Source: Natrinema sp. CBA1119 (GTDB lineage Archaea; Halobacteriota; Halobacteria; Halobacteriales; Natrialbaceae). From it: DNA of 64,000 nucleotides. Made by a program: the position numbers and the translations under genes. How positions within the stretch are numbered: the first letter of the stretch is position 1; every line of letters begins with the position of its first letter. The stretch spans positions 1,736,001-1,800,000 of the forward strand of contig NZ_PDBS01000001.1 in NCBI RefSeq assembly GCF_002572525.1. The letters are read 5' to 3'. Positions 1-8,514 of the stretch are shown here, piece by piece. The notes beneath the pieces were generated by a model. That model was not told the DNA's origin. It searched no databases and saw only the letters and a list, made by a program, of their open reading frames with translations.

Positions 1-2
1 TT

Positions 3-389
3 GACGTATTCGGGCGTGAGCGGGAGATCGACGAGTCGCGGATTACTGCGGAGCCGGAACTGATCCGCGAACAGCTGCGGGAGTACGAGGCCGGCGATCG
101 GGGGACGTTCGACCTCGAGGTCGAGTTCCCCGACGGCTTTACGGGACGCGTTATGCGAGCGATGATGGCCATTCCGGCCGGCGAAACGCGAACGTACGGC
201 GCGCTCGCGGACGACCTCGAGAGCGCACCGATCGCGGTCGGGCAGGCCTGCGGCCGCAATCCGATCCCCGTGATCGTTCCCTGTCATCGGATCGTCGGCG
301 TGGACTCGCTCGTCGGCTACGGCGGGGGACTCGAGCTGAAACGGGAGTTGCTCGAGCACGAGGGGGCAGCGCTTCCGGGCGAGCCGTAG
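3..389 (+). CDS. ogt: Methylated-DNA--protein-cysteine methyltransferase (3' part)
   Basis: Repair enzyme that moves the alkyl group from O6-alkylguanine to its own cysteine. The reading frame is open from the window edge, so the N-terminus lies outside. The visible 128 residues hold the C-terminal DNA-binding/active-site domain: a winged-helix segment with IPAGETRTYGALA, then the hallmark VIVPCHRIVG with the acceptor Cys, then GYGGGLELKRELLEHE. This order and the PCHR motif are diagnostic. It ends at TAG before an 84-bp palindromic repeat. Confidence 0.93.
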   Translation, partial: DVFGREREIDESRITAEPELIREQLREYEAGDRGTFDLEVEFPDGFTGRVMRAMMAIPAGETRTYGALADDLESAPIAVGQACGRNPIPVIVPCHRIVGVDSLVGYGGGLELKRELLEHEGAALPGEP

Positions 390-450
390 ACATTCGCCGC
401 TCGCCGTTGCCGTGTCAACGGGCGAGAGCCGCCGCGCGGCTGAATTGGTA

Positions 451-534
451 TATAGTAGCCACTGAAACGAGTCACACGCTGATCGCATCGCTGTCATGTG
501 ATCAGGTGTACAGTAACTTTCAGTGGCTACTATA
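451..534. repeat. 84-bp palindromic repeat element, copy 1
   Basis: The element is bounded by a perfect 17-bp inverted repeat, TATAGTAGCCACTGAAA against its reverse complement. An inner imperfect palindrome is built on CTGATCGCAT/ATGTGATCAG. A second 84-bp copy lies at 3832-3915. Length, ends and inner palindrome match between copies while the middle has diverged. It has no coding capacity and could be a non-autonomous MITE-like element or a structured intergenic repeat. Its right end is 24 bp from the start of the next gene. Confidence 0.8.
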
Positions 535-558
535 GTCCATCCGCCCGACGGGTCGATC

Positions 559-1488
559 ATGCCCGATTTCCCCATCCTCACTGACGGTGATGTCTACTCC
601 GAGTTCGACTATGAGCAAGTCGTCGACGCCATGCGCGACGCGTTCGCGGAACGCGCTGCAGGAACGCTCGAGGCCCCGCCGCGCTGGCGCGTCGACGCCG
701 GCGGGGGCGAGTTGGTGTTCACCGCCGGCTCCGCGACCGGGCCGGCGAACCTGACCGGATTCAGGGTCTACGAGACCCACCCCGGTACCGGCGACGAGCA
801 CACGGAACTGGTGGCCGTCTTCGATGCAACCACCGGCGCGTTCGCTGGCCTGTTCGTCGGGTTCGCGATTGGCGGGCTCCGGACCGGCGGTATCGGTGGC
901 GTCGCAATCGACCGCCTCGCCCGCGAGGACAGTGAGACGCTCGGGGTTCTCGGCTCGGGGTTTCAGGCTCGAGCGCAGGTCGGTGCGGCGTGTGCCGCCC
1001 GCGACCTCGAGGAGGTCCTGGTCTACAGTCCGACCGCAGAGAGCCGCGAGTCGTTCGTCGAGACTACCGACGGCGAGGTCGAGCCGCCCGTCCGCGCGCT
1101 CGCCGATCCCGAACCGGTCGTCCGGGACGCGGACGCGCTCGTCTGTGCGACGAACAGCGAGGAGCCCGTTTTCGACCCCGACTGGCTCGAGCCCGGCACC
1201 CACGTCACGACGATCGGGCCGCGGTTCCGAGACGCCCACGAACTCCCGCTCGAGGTGGTCGACCGCGCCGACGCCATCGCGACCGATTCGCTCCCGCAGG
1301 TCGACGCCTACGACCGGCCGTACGTCGCGTCGGGCGACGACCGCGAGCGGATGGTCGAACTCGCCGACGTGCTCGAGAACCCGGAACTCGGCCGCCAGCG
1401 CGCGGACGACATCACGCTGTTCTGTTCGGTCGGGCTCGCAGGGACGGAGGTCGTGCTCGGCAAGACGTTCCTCGAGCGGTTCGCGTAG
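559..1488 (+). CDS. Ornithine cyclodeaminase / alanine dehydrogenase family protein
   Basis: An NAD(P)-dependent enzyme of the ornithine cyclodeaminase/mu-crystallin family (309 aa). The Rossmann glycine motif VLGSGFQAR is near residue 130, followed by the family segments VYSPTAESRE and ALVCATNSEEPVF. The Arg/Lys-containing substrate half lies in residues 40-110. The start chosen is ATG 559 (MPDFPILTD). An in-frame ATG at 523 would begin inside the palindromic repeat and adds residues unlike the family. The substrate (ornithine, alanine or another amino/imino acid) cannot be told from sequence. Confidence 0.85.
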   Translation: MPDFPILTDGDVYSEFDYEQVVDAMRDAFAERAAGTLEAPPRWRVDAGGGELVFTAGSATGPANLTGFRVYETHPGTGDEHTELVAVFDATTGAFAGLFVGFAIGGLRTGGIGGVAIDRLAREDSETLGVLGSGFQARAQVGAACAARDLEEVLVYSPTAESRESFVETTDGEVEPPVRALADPEPVVRDADALVCATNSEEPVFDPDWLEPGTHVTTIGPRFRDAHELPLEVVDRADAIATDSLPQVDAYDRPYVASGDDRERMVELADVLENPELGRQRADDITLFCSVGLAGTEVVLGKTFLERFA

Positions 1489-1509
1489 CTGACTCGCTAC
1501 TATTTGCGG

Positions 1510-1636
1510 TGGCGCGCGCTGGCGATCCGTTCGAACGGTAGTGAGGACGGATCGATGACACTGTGCGAGGGATGAGCGAGCGAACGAAGTGAGGGAGTGA
1601 ATCGGTTGGGGAGGGCGTGGCCACTCCGTGTTGCCA
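1510..1636. repeat. Structured dispersed repeat, copy A, at a convergent gene junction
   Basis: About 127 bp lying between the 3' ends of two converging genes. It shares conserved blocks with 20582-20705: TGGCGCGCGCTGGC, a GTGCGAGGGATGAG block, a block around GGGGAGGGCGTGG, and GTTGCCA. Between the first and second blocks is a hairpin (GATCCGT at 1524-1530 pairing with ACGGATC at 1547-1553) whose sequence differs from the copy-B hairpin although a stem is kept. It may act as a bidirectional terminator or be a mobile repeat. Confidence 0.65.
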
Positions 1637-1708
1637 GTTCGAGCAGAACACTTCCCTCTGTCCTTTTCGCGGTAGAACGCACGTCTCCGCGGTCGGTAAG
1701 ACTGCTAA

Positions 1709-2779
1709 TTAGGGAGTCAACCGCTCGAGCGACCACCACTCTATCTCCGTCTCTCCGGCGGAATCGTCGCTGACCAGCGCGAACACCATCGTCTTCCGGA
1801 CGCCGTGAGCGAGCCGAACGTCCAGCGCGAGATCCCGGGGCTCGAAGACGTACGCAGCGGGATGCACGCGAACCAACAGTTCGGAGTGACCGAGGTTCTC
1901 GACGGACTCCACGTCCGCATAGGTCCGGAAGTCAGCGCCGAATTTGTACCCCGTCTTGGGGACCACGCCGCGTTCGCGCAACTCGGTGTAGACGGTCAGC
2001 CGTCGCTCGAACCGCTCGCCCTCGACCTCGCGGCCCCGTTCGCGGACCGTCTCGGCCTCGAGCGCGAGCGCCCCCCGCTCGGCGAGATAGGTCGCCTCGA
2101 GCAGCGAACACTGCAGCGTCGGCTCGTCGTACTCTCGTCCCTCGAGGGGCTGGCCGTAGAACGTCTGCTCGTAGAGGGACAGCGGCGGCACCCAGACGAC
2201 GACCCGATCGGCGAGCAGGTCGGCCTCGCAGTCCGCGGGCAGCGTGGCGTCGGCGCTCGACGTGCCGGTCGGATCTCGCCGCCCCACCTCAAAGTAGGTA
2301 ATTTCGCTCTCCTCGTCGACGACCGCAAGCACGCCTTCTCGAAGTTCGGCGGCCGGAATGTCGGTCCGCTCGCCGATGATCCGCAGCGCGTAGGCGATCT
2401 CGCCGTCTCGAGGCCCCTTTCCTCGCGGGAAGACCGCGAAATCAGCCTCGCCGCTCGGCGGGTTCGGAACCCACGGCTCCGCGGCCGGCGAGAGGTAGAA
2501 GCCCCGCGACCGCAGGTCCGCGTAGACCAGAAATCGGACCCCGAAATCCTCGCCGGGCTCGCGGGCAACGAACTCCCGAAACCCGAGGCGTTCGCCGCCG
2601 GCGGCGTCGACGACCGCCTCGAGATCTCCCCGATACAGGAGGTGGGCCGCTTCGACCGGCGCGAGGGCGATCTCGTTGCCCTCGAGCGGATAGCCGTAGC
2701 CCCGCGAGTCGTGATAGCGCTGGCGCGCGTCGCCGCCCACGCGGACGACGCCGTCGTCGAACCGCCCCTCGAGTGCCAT
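1709..2779 (-). CDS. endA: tRNA-splicing endonuclease
   Basis: Cuts introns from archaeal pre-tRNAs, and rRNA precursors, at bulge-helix-bulge structures such as those around the 16S and 23S genes here. The 356-aa length is that of the duplicated-repeat haloarchaeal enzyme, with a degenerate N-terminal copy and a catalytic C-terminal copy. The catalytic residues are visible: Tyr about 287 at the end of GYKFGADFRTY, His about 298 in GHSELLV, and Lys about 329 in LAHGVRKTMVFA. The start is ATG 2779 (MALEGRF); the frame stays open upstream, but that segment has no family similarity. Confidence 0.93.
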   Translation of the reverse strand: MALEGRFDDGVVRVGGDARQRYHDSRGYGYPLEGNEIALAPVEAAHLLYRGDLEAVVDAAGGERLGFREFVAREPGEDFGVRFLVYADLRSRGFYLSPAAEPWVPNPPSGEADFAVFPRGKGPRDGEIAYALRIIGERTDIPAAELREGVLAVVDEESEITYFEVGRRDPTGTSSADATLPADCEADLLADRVVVWVPPLSLYEQTFYGQPLEGREYDEPTLQCSLLEATYLAERGALALEAETVRERGREVEGERFERRLTVYTELRERGVVPKTGYKFGADFRTYADVESVENLGHSELLVRVHPAAYVFEPRDLALDVRLAHGVRKTMVFALVSDDSAGETEIEWWSLERLTP

Positions 2780-2997
2780 GGCCGGGGTTTTGCGGGCCGT
2801 GACTAAGTGGCTGCGGATCGATTCCCATTCGAGGGTGGTGGTGGGACGGACACTGCTGGGCGTGCGGGCTTGAGAACTGGGGGCGGGTTCAGGGGCATCT
2901 CTGCTGCAAACACCCTGAAAGCCCCTTTCAGTCCCACCCACTGCGGCAGCTGAGTAGCCGGCTATCGCATGGCGGCTGGTCGGTCTCGAATAGGTGG

Positions 2998-3774
2998 TCA
3001 GTCGTCCGCCACGGAGTCGGCCTCGAGCGCCCCCTCAAGCCCCCGATCGCAGGTCGCATCGAGACAGCGGGTGCCGCTGGCGGTCTCGAACGTCGGGAGC
3101 CCGCACTTGCATTCGCAGTCGACGACGCCGGCGGGGACGGCGAAGCCGGTATCGCAGTCGGGGTAGTGCTCGCAGCCGGCGATGAGGCCGCCCCGGCGGA
3201 GGATCCGGAGGTCGCCGTCGCAGTCGGGTTCCGGACACGCCCATTCGCGGTCGAAGGCCTGCTTGACCGCCGCGTCGAGGGACTCACAGCCTCGGTCGAG
3301 GCAGACGTTGAACGCCAGGCCGCGCTCGACGCGCATCTTTGGGAGGCCACAGTCACAATCACACTGCTCGTCACGGATCGTCGCGTCCGCGGGCACGCCG
3401 TAGCGGTCGCCACAGCCGACGCAGTGGACCCCGCTCGAGCGCACGAGCGCACCGCCGCAGTCGGGGCACGTCCCGATGGGCGTCCCGGCCGCCGAGGACG
3501 GGTAGTGGGCGAACCCGTCCTGATCGTGGGTGGCGATCCGCAGCGTCTGGGTCCCCTTCTTCGCGACGAGGGTGAAGCCGCCGGTGCGATCGCTCGAGAC
3601 GCTGTCGGCGCGGGTCAGCCACGCGACGGGCTGGTAGCCGTCGGTGTCGTGGACGAGGATAGTGTTGTCGGGTTTGACGATCGTCGTAACCCGGCCGCGG
3701 TACTCCTGTCGGTCGTCGTCCTCGGCGATAACGGTGCAGTCGCCCGCGAGGACGCGGATCGCGTCGTCGATCAT
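2998..3774 (-). CDS. NucS N-domain-like (DUF91-type) protein with C4 zinc fingers
   Basis: 258 aa. Residues 1-60 (VLAGDCTVIAEDD, YRGRVTTIVKPDNTILVHD, YQPVAWLTRA) resemble the N-terminal DNA-binding domain of NucS/EndoMS. No NucS nuclease domain follows. Residues 100-250 instead carry repeated Cys-x2-Cys modules (CPDCGG, CVGCGD, CDCDCGLPKM, CPEPDCDG, CECKCGLPTF), like topoisomerase-type C4 zinc fingers. A nucleic-acid-binding role is likely; catalysis is not supported. The domain call is recognition from the motif pattern only. Confidence 0.7.
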   Translation of the reverse strand: MIDDAIRVLAGDCTVIAEDDDRQEYRGRVTTIVKPDNTILVHDTDGYQPVAWLTRADSVSSDRTGGFTLVAKKGTQTLRIATHDQDGFAHYPSSAAGTPIGTCPDCGGALVRSSGVHCVGCGDRYGVPADATIRDEQCDCDCGLPKMRVERGLAFNVCLDRGCESLDAAVKQAFDREWACPEPDCDGDLRILRRGGLIAGCEHYPDCDTGFAVPAGVVDCECKCGLPTFETASGTRCLDATCDRGLEGALEADSVADD

Positions 3775-3831
3775 GGGCTGTCTGGCCGCGGGTTCGTACT
3801 TAAAGTCGCGGACGAACGGACGACGCCGTCC

Positions 3832-3915
3832 TATAGTAACAACTGCAACTATTTACACACTGATCGCACAGCTGTCGTGCGATCAGGTGTGCATTGACTT
3901 GCAGTGGCTACTATA
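3832..3915. repeat. 84-bp palindromic repeat element, copy 2
   Basis: Same length and layout as the element at 451-534. The left end TATAGTAACAACTGCAA pairs imperfectly (two mismatches) with the right end, the complement of TATAGTAGCCACTGCAA. The inner palindrome is CTGATCGCAC/GTGCGATCAG, here exact; in copy 1 it has one mismatch. It lies between two genes on the reverse strand. The outer and inner arms differ from copy 1 while pairing is largely kept, which suggests the fold matters. Confidence 0.8.
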
Positions 3916-3952
3916 GCCGGGTCGGGGTCGGGCGACTGACACACCCGCTGGC

Positions 3953-4183
3953 TCAGTCGAGACAGATGTACGTTCGCGTCGTCCCGACCCCCTCGAGCGG
4001 CCGAACGGTGTCGGTGATCGTCTCGAGGATATCGTGTGAGTCGTCGCCCGCTATCTCGACCATGACGTCGAAGTCGCCAGCGATGACGTGTGCGTCGATC
4101 ACTCCCTCTGCATCGCACAGGGCCTGACACACTCCCTCGGCGGTTCCAGTTGCGGTATCGATCATCGTATACGCGTCGACCAT
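3953..4183 (-). CDS. Stand-alone Lrp/AsnC ligand-binding (RAM) domain protein
   Basis: 76 aa, almost exactly one regulation-of-amino-acid-metabolism domain: an alternating beta-alpha-beta pattern with AYTMIDTATG, GVIDAHVIAGDFDVMVEIAGD and TRTYICLD at the end. There is no DNA-binding helix-turn-helix. Such stand-alone domains bind amino acids and can form mixed oligomers with full-length Lrp proteins. Its target and ligand are unknown. Confidence 0.85.
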   Translation of the reverse strand: MVDAYTMIDTATGTAEGVCQALCDAEGVIDAHVIAGDFDVMVEIAGDDSHDILETITDTVRPLEGVGTTRTYICLD

Positions 4184-4237
4184 TTCACCGCTCTACGGAA
4201 CCGAGCGGCAAAAAACGGGTGTGCACCGGCTGCTGCT

Positions 4238-4942
4238 TCACGCTTCGCTCGACTCCGCTGCAGTCTCGTCGTCACCGCTGACGCCCACTTCATCGGTTAG
4301 ATTGTCACCGCCGACATCGATCGGACTGCTGGGGTCGCGGTCGGGACCGAGCGACCGTTCACCGTCGTCCCCGGCGATCGAGTGAGCGATTTCCGCGGTC
4401 TCGGGTCCGCCGAGGTCGCCGGCGCGATCTCGCAGCGTTCTAATCGAGTCGACGTCGATATCGTGCGAAGCGAGCACTGCATCGGGGAGTCCGGTCGCGG
4501 TCGTCTCGGCCGTCGCCGCCTGTCGCTCGAGGGTTCGCATTCTGACGACGGTCGTCGCGACTTCTGCACGATAGCGCCCCTCGCTGATCTCGCCGGCCTC
4601 GCGGGACTCGTTCAGGTCCTCGAGTCTCCCCTCGAGTTCGGCGAGGCGCGCGTCGGTCTCGTCGAACTGCGCGGCGACGACGGCCGCTTTCGACTCGTTG
4701 GTCTCCGCGTTCGCGATTCGGACGCCGAAGGCCCGTTCCGAAACGTCGCCCTCGATTTCGGCGTTCTGGACGCCGACGGCGGCTGCGAACTGTTCACCGG
4801 GTTTGATCGACTCGTTTCCTGCCTCGGAGTCGCTTGCCGCCTGTCCGTTCGCGCTTGAGGAAACGCTCGCTGCGGCGAGGGGGACCGCAACCATCGCGAC
4901 GACGAGTACCGCTGCCAGCGTGATCGATATGGTTCGATTCAT
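4238..4942 (-). CDS. Secreted/anchored haloarchaeal protein with coiled coil
   Basis: 234 aa from ATG 4942 (MNRTISITLAAVLVVAMVA), which gives a clean signal peptide ending near AAAS. Residues 50-170 are acidic and include a helical segment rich in Asp, Glu, Leu and Arg (DARLAELEGRLEDLNESREAGEISEGRYRAEV), probably coiled coil. The tail is acidic and disordered. No enzyme motif is seen. It lies directly downstream of the membrane-anchored helix-turn-helix gene on the same strand, a pairing that suggests joint expression. Confidence 0.6.
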   Translation of the reverse strand: MNRTISITLAAVLVVAMVAVPLAAASVSSSANGQAASDSEAGNESIKPGEQFAAAVGVQNAEIEGDVSERAFGVRIANAETNESKAAVVAAQFDETDARLAELEGRLEDLNESREAGEISEGRYRAEVATTVVRMRTLERQAATAETTATGLPDAVLASHDIDVDSIRTLRDRAGDLGGPETAEIAHSIAGDDGERSLGPDRDPSSPIDVGGDNLTDEVGVSGDDETAAESSEA

Positions 4943-5122
4943 TGGTGCTAGTTGTCTGTCCGTAGTGATAGACACTCGAGTCGATGACTTGGGTTCATCG
5001 ACGGTTTCCGCCATTCAACGCCGTTTTCGATCCGTTGCCGTCCGGCGATTTCGCCGGTTTCGCTGGTTTCGACCGTCCCGGTTCGCTCGGTGACCCTGAC
5101 TCGACGGAGACTCGATTTCGTC

Positions 5123-6277
5123 TCAGTCATTTTCGTCACCGCCGGTATTCGTCATGACTGGATCGTCCGCGTCGGGGAGCGAGAGCACGTTTTCGCGACC
5201 GAGACGGAACGACTCGAGTTCCCCCGCATCGCGGAGCGCGCTGACCACTTTACTGGTCTTCGCGTCGGTCCAGTCGAGTTCTTCGACAACTGCCTGCTGT
5301 TTCATCCGGCCGCCGTTCTCTTCGACGAGCCGGAGGACCTGTTCTTCGTTGGTGAGGAGCGCCGGATCCGGCGCTGCGGTCGCACTCGAGCCCGCCGCAT
5401 CGTCAGTCGTCGCCGACGCCGTCGCGGATTCCGAACCGGTGCTTGGGGCGGATTCTGGGTGGGTCCCAGGCGCTGAACTTCCGCCTTCGTTGGTCGTCTG
5501 TCCCTCCCCGGACGTGCGGTTGCGGTACCACCAGATACCGCCAGCGCCGAGGCCAGCCACGACGACCGCGATTCCTGCGATCATCGCCGCGTTGGCACCG
5601 GTCCCACCGCCGGCGCTGGTAACGACGACTCGCGGTTCGCCGGAGACGAAGTCCGTCTCGCCGCCCCGCCAGATCACCGCGTTCTCGCGTTCGTCGTCCG
5701 GATCGGGCGCGACCGACGTTCGCTCGTAGCCGTCGGGCCACTCGAGTAGCAATCGGGTCCCGTCGTCGAGATAGATTCCCTCGACAGCGTCACCGGCGCG
5801 GAGCTCCTCGCCCTCGACGGCGGCGAACCCGTCCCAGCGGAACGTGTATCTGACGACGCCGTACTCGCGTGCAAGCGACTGTCGCGCGGTACTCACGCCG
5901 AACTCGTCTGCGGCCATCTCGCGGCCCGTCGCGTTGCTCGCCGCGCCGACCGTCTCGTCCATCCGGTCGGCGAGGCTCTGCGTGTAATTGTCGGGATCGT
6001 CCCGAATGTCCGATTGCAGCGATTCGAACGCCGTCGTGCTCTCGTTGTCGTCGAGGCGAACCCAGAACTCGAGCGTCCACTCGGCGGTCCCGTCGGGCTC
6101 GAGTGCGACGTCCATTCGGACCTCGTCCGCGTCGATCTGGTCTTGCTGGAGCGTAAACGGACTCGGTTGGGGCTGGCCGGCGTTCGTGGTTCCGGTGGCA
6201 GCGACGGCGACGACTGGTCCCGATCCGCAGAGGAGCGCCGCGGCGACCACGATCGCGACGCCGGCGCGAACGTTCAT
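5123..6277 (-). CDS. Membrane-anchored protein with C-terminal winged helix-turn-helix
   Basis: 384 aa. A signal peptide (residues 1-26) leads to an extracellular beta-rich domain of about 200 residues. One transmembrane segment follows near residues 228-250 (AAMIAGIAVVVAGLGAGGIWWY), then a Ser/Thr/Ala-rich linker. The cytoplasmic winged helix is at about 305-370 (TNEEQVLRLVEENGGRMKQQ, TDAKTSKVVSALRDAGELES). The layout is that of a one-component sensor carrying a signal across the membrane to DNA; the signal is unknown. Confidence 0.75.
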   Translation of the reverse strand: MNVRAGVAIVVAAALLCGSGPVVAVAATGTTNAGQPQPSPFTLQQDQIDADEVRMDVALEPDGTAEWTLEFWVRLDDNESTTAFESLQSDIRDDPDNYTQSLADRMDETVGAASNATGREMAADEFGVSTARQSLAREYGVVRYTFRWDGFAAVEGEELRAGDAVEGIYLDDGTRLLLEWPDGYERTSVAPDPDDERENAVIWRGGETDFVSGEPRVVVTSAGGGTGANAAMIAGIAVVVAGLGAGGIWWYRNRTSGEGQTTNEGGSSAPGTHPESAPSTGSESATASATTDDAAGSSATAAPDPALLTNEEQVLRLVEENGGRMKQQAVVEELDWTDAKTSKVVSALRDAGELESFRLGRENVLSLPDADDPVMTNTGGDEND

Positions 6278-6515
6278 ACGTGTCGGTACTTGCCACTTCG
6301 CTTAAAACATGCGAAAGTCCTAATACGGCGTGTAACTGCCCGTAAACGCCCTATCGGTCGATTCAGTTCGAAACTGAAAAATTCACGTCACTTCTCGTTG
6401 TCGTTCAGTCCGGGCGCACCGCTACTGGCAGTGAGATCCCGAACGACTTCGCCGAGCGAATCGATTCGATCCGATTTGAGCCGAGTGCCGATCGGTTGCG
6501 GCCGACTGCGGGTCA

Positions 6516-6866
6516 CTACGTGCCGGGAACGCCGAACGCTCCGACGCCGAGGCCGAGGACGGCGTTGAGAACTAGGAGGATGACGAGCGCGGCGAGCCAG
6601 GCGATGAGCCCGATGGCCGCAGCCGTTCCCCAGCCGCCGGGGTACCGCCAGTTGATCACCCAGACCCAGGCGATCAGTGCCAGTATCGGGCCCAGAAGCG
6701 GTATCCACGACGTTAGCGCCCATGCGATCGCTCCGAGGAGGGCCGTGACAGTCGCGTGTGAATAGTCATCGACGTCGACGATGAGCCGAGCGCTGACGAA
6801 TATCGCCAACCCGCCGATGAGCAGTGCGACGACGAAGGCGACGAGTGATCCGATTACGGAGACCAT
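6516..6866 (-). CDS. Small integral membrane protein (paralogue of the next upstream gene)
   Basis: 116 aa from ATG 6866 (MVSVIGSLVAF). Four hydrophobic segments and few charged residues indicate a four-helix membrane protein. It is clearly related to the protein at 7021-7395: both have GLA.., VSARLIVD/VAARVVAD, a YxHAxxTALLGAxxW segment, IPLLGxxLAxxAWVxVxxWRY and a GVPG C-terminus. Function unknown. Confidence 0.65.
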   Translation of the reverse strand: MVSVIGSLVAFVVALLIGGLAIFVSARLIVDVDDYSHATVTALLGAIAWALTSWIPLLGPILALIAWVWVINWRYPGGWGTAAAIGLIAWLAALVILLVLNAVLGLGVGAFGVPGT

Positions 6867-6942
6867 GTGACACACGTCACCGTCCAGACGATTATATCAA
6901 TCCCTTTCAGTACCGCCGCTGGCGCGTCGACGGTGGCTGAAC

Positions 6943-7013
6943 CGTCAGCGTGGAGGGTTCGGTGGAGGAAAGCGTCAGCGGGGGAGGCTCGGTGGGAGGA
7001 AGCGTCAGCGGGA
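6943..7013. repeat. Short tandem repeat, 30-bp period
   Basis: CGTCAGCG recurs at 6943, 6973 and 7003, each followed by a GGAGGxTCGGTGGGAGGAA-like block, giving about 2.4 copies of a 30-bp unit. It lies in the gap between the two paralogous membrane-protein genes, upstream of the second. No function is evident. Confidence 0.6.
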
Positions 7014-7020
7014 ACGCGTT

Positions 7021-7395
7021 TCAGGCACCCGGCACACCGAGTGCCGAAACCGAACCGATACCCACCAGCTCGAGGGCCGCGAGGACGACGACGGCCGCCG
7101 CCCAGGCGGCGATACCGATCGCGCTGGATCCGATCCAGCCGAGTCGGTAGCGCCACTTGACGACCGCGACCCAGGCGACGATCGCCAGCAGCCCGCCGAG
7201 TAGCGGTATCGGCTCGAGGAGTGTCCAGACCAGCGCGCCGAGCAGTGCGGTCAAAACCGCGTGGCCGTAGTCTCGAGCGTCAGCCACGACGCGGGCGGCG
7301 ACGTGAAGGGCTAGACCGCCGACCAGCAGGCTCACGGCGAACGTCAGCAACCGGTCCTCGAGACCGCTCGTCATCGGCGAAACCGGGGCGGACAT
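7021..7395 (-). CDS. Small integral membrane protein
   Basis: 124 aa (or 117 from the internal ATG at 7374, MTSGLEDR). Four hydrophobic stretches alternate with short loops, and WRYRLGW marks a likely cytoplasmic loop. It is a tandem paralogue of the 6516-6866 product and probably arose by local duplication. The family is common in haloarchaea but has no assigned role. Confidence 0.65.
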   Translation of the reverse strand: MSAPVSPMTSGLEDRLLTFAVSLLVGGLALHVAARVVADARDYGHAVLTALLGALVWTLLEPIPLLGGLLAIVAWVAVVKWRYRLGWIGSSAIGIAAWAAAVVVLAALELVGIGSVSALGVPGA

Positions 7396-7405
7396 GGGGA
7401 GTCAG

Positions 7406-7945
7406 TTATGCGTCAGACTGTTCGTCACTATCGGACGACTCGTTCTGTTCGTCGTCATCGGTCTGTTCGCCGTCGTCGGTCTGCTCGTCGTCATCGGTCT
7501 GCTCGTCGTCATCGGTCTGCTCGTCGTCGTTCTGCGCGTCGCCTTCGTCGGTGTCGTCAGCCTCGTCGCTCTCGTCGACATCTTCGCTTTCGTCGGCGTC
7601 GTCAGCTTCGTCGTCATCCGGCGTCACCGCGCTAACGGCGTCGCCGAGCGTGCCCTCGAGGTTACCGTTCAGGAACGACGAAATTCGGTCGTGGATCTCG
7701 GACACGTGATCGGGGACCTGATCAGGGCGGTCGACGGCGGGCCCCTGTCCGTTCCGTTCGTCGGCGGCACCACCGGCAGCGGCTCCGTTCTCGCTTCGAT
7801 CCTCGCGTTCGTCTCCGTTCGCTTCGTCGGTGCTATCCACGCCCCCGTCTACGGAGACGGGTGCACTTCCGGGCGCTGCAGCGGCGAAGCCGGTTGCCGC
7901 GATCAGTACTGCGCAGGCAGCTGCGATGAGCGTTGTTCGTTTCAT
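7406..7945 (-). CDS. Secreted acidic repeat protein
   Basis: 179 aa from ATG 7945 (MKRTTLIAAACAVLIAA). The signal peptide ends near AAAAPGS. Residues 115-175 are a nearly pure Asp/Glu/Gln/Thr tract with tandem EQTDDD units, encoded by direct repeats at about 7450-7545. There are no cysteines or catalytic motifs. It is probably a disordered, highly charged cell-surface protein, perhaps ion-binding. Repeat number is likely to vary between strains. Confidence 0.6.
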   Translation of the reverse strand: MKRTTLIAAACAVLIAATGFAAAAPGSAPVSVDGGVDSTDEANGDEREDRSENGAAAGGAADERNGQGPAVDRPDQVPDHVSEIHDRISSFLNGNLEGTLGDAVSAVTPDDDEADDADESEDVDESDEADDTDEGDAQNDDEQTDDDEQTDDDEQTDDGEQTDDDEQNESSDSDEQSDA

Positions 7946-8088
7946 GGCTTGCATCCGACTCTCGGTGGCCGGATGGACTTGAAGGGGGGACGTCGTGAAC
8001 TCGCTTTTCGAGTGTTTGCAGCCGTTTGGCGGACGTTTTCGTGGATTTGAGCCCGTTCAACGCGGATCGAATCGGATCGCACCGGTAA

Positions 8089-8514
8089 CGATCGGCGGGT
8101 GACGCCGTCCCGACGAATCCGAGGGGCCGACGCGGCGGCGGGTGGACGACCGCGGACAGCGGCGTCCGGGCCGCCGTCGAGGGCGGGAGCCTGCCCGCGG
8201 CGGTCGCCGAGCGCGCCGCCGCCGGCGCGACCGTCGCCTCGATCTGTACCGGCGCGATGGTGCTGGCCGAAGCGGGCCTGCTCGAGGGACGGCCCGCGAC
8301 CACTCATCGGGTCGCGATCGAGGACCTCGAGGCCACCGCTGGAGAGGTGGTCGACGCGCGCGTCGTGGACGACGGCGACGTGCTCACCGCCGGGGGCGTG
8401 ACCGCGGGGATCGATCTGGCGCTGTGGCTCCTCGAGCGCGAGTTCGGCGCGGCGATCGCCGCGGCGGTCGAAACGGAGATGGAACACGAACGCCGCGGCG
8501 AGGTCGTCGACTAA
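8089..8514 (+). pseudogene. DJ-1/PfpI family protein remnant, N-terminus missing
   Basis: The open frame encodes the C-terminal part of a class-I-glutamine-amidotransferase-like DJ-1/PfpI protein. It reads GGGWTTADSGVRAAV, then VASICTGAMVLAEAGLLEGR (nucleophile Cys in the elbow SICTGAM), TTHR, LTAGGVTAGIDLALWLLER and the end of the domain. An in-frame TAA at 8086 and the lack of any start before the Cys elbow show that the first 70 or so residues (Glu-containing half) are gone. The segment before GGGWTT does not match the family. A decayed gene is the best reading. Confidence 0.7.

Noticed and set aside
7406-7600. Regular short repeats here and at 54376-54566, at first sight array-like
   Set aside because: They are in-frame codon repeats for acidic tracts, without spacer variety or palindromic repeats. 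No CRISPR array was found anywhere in the window.
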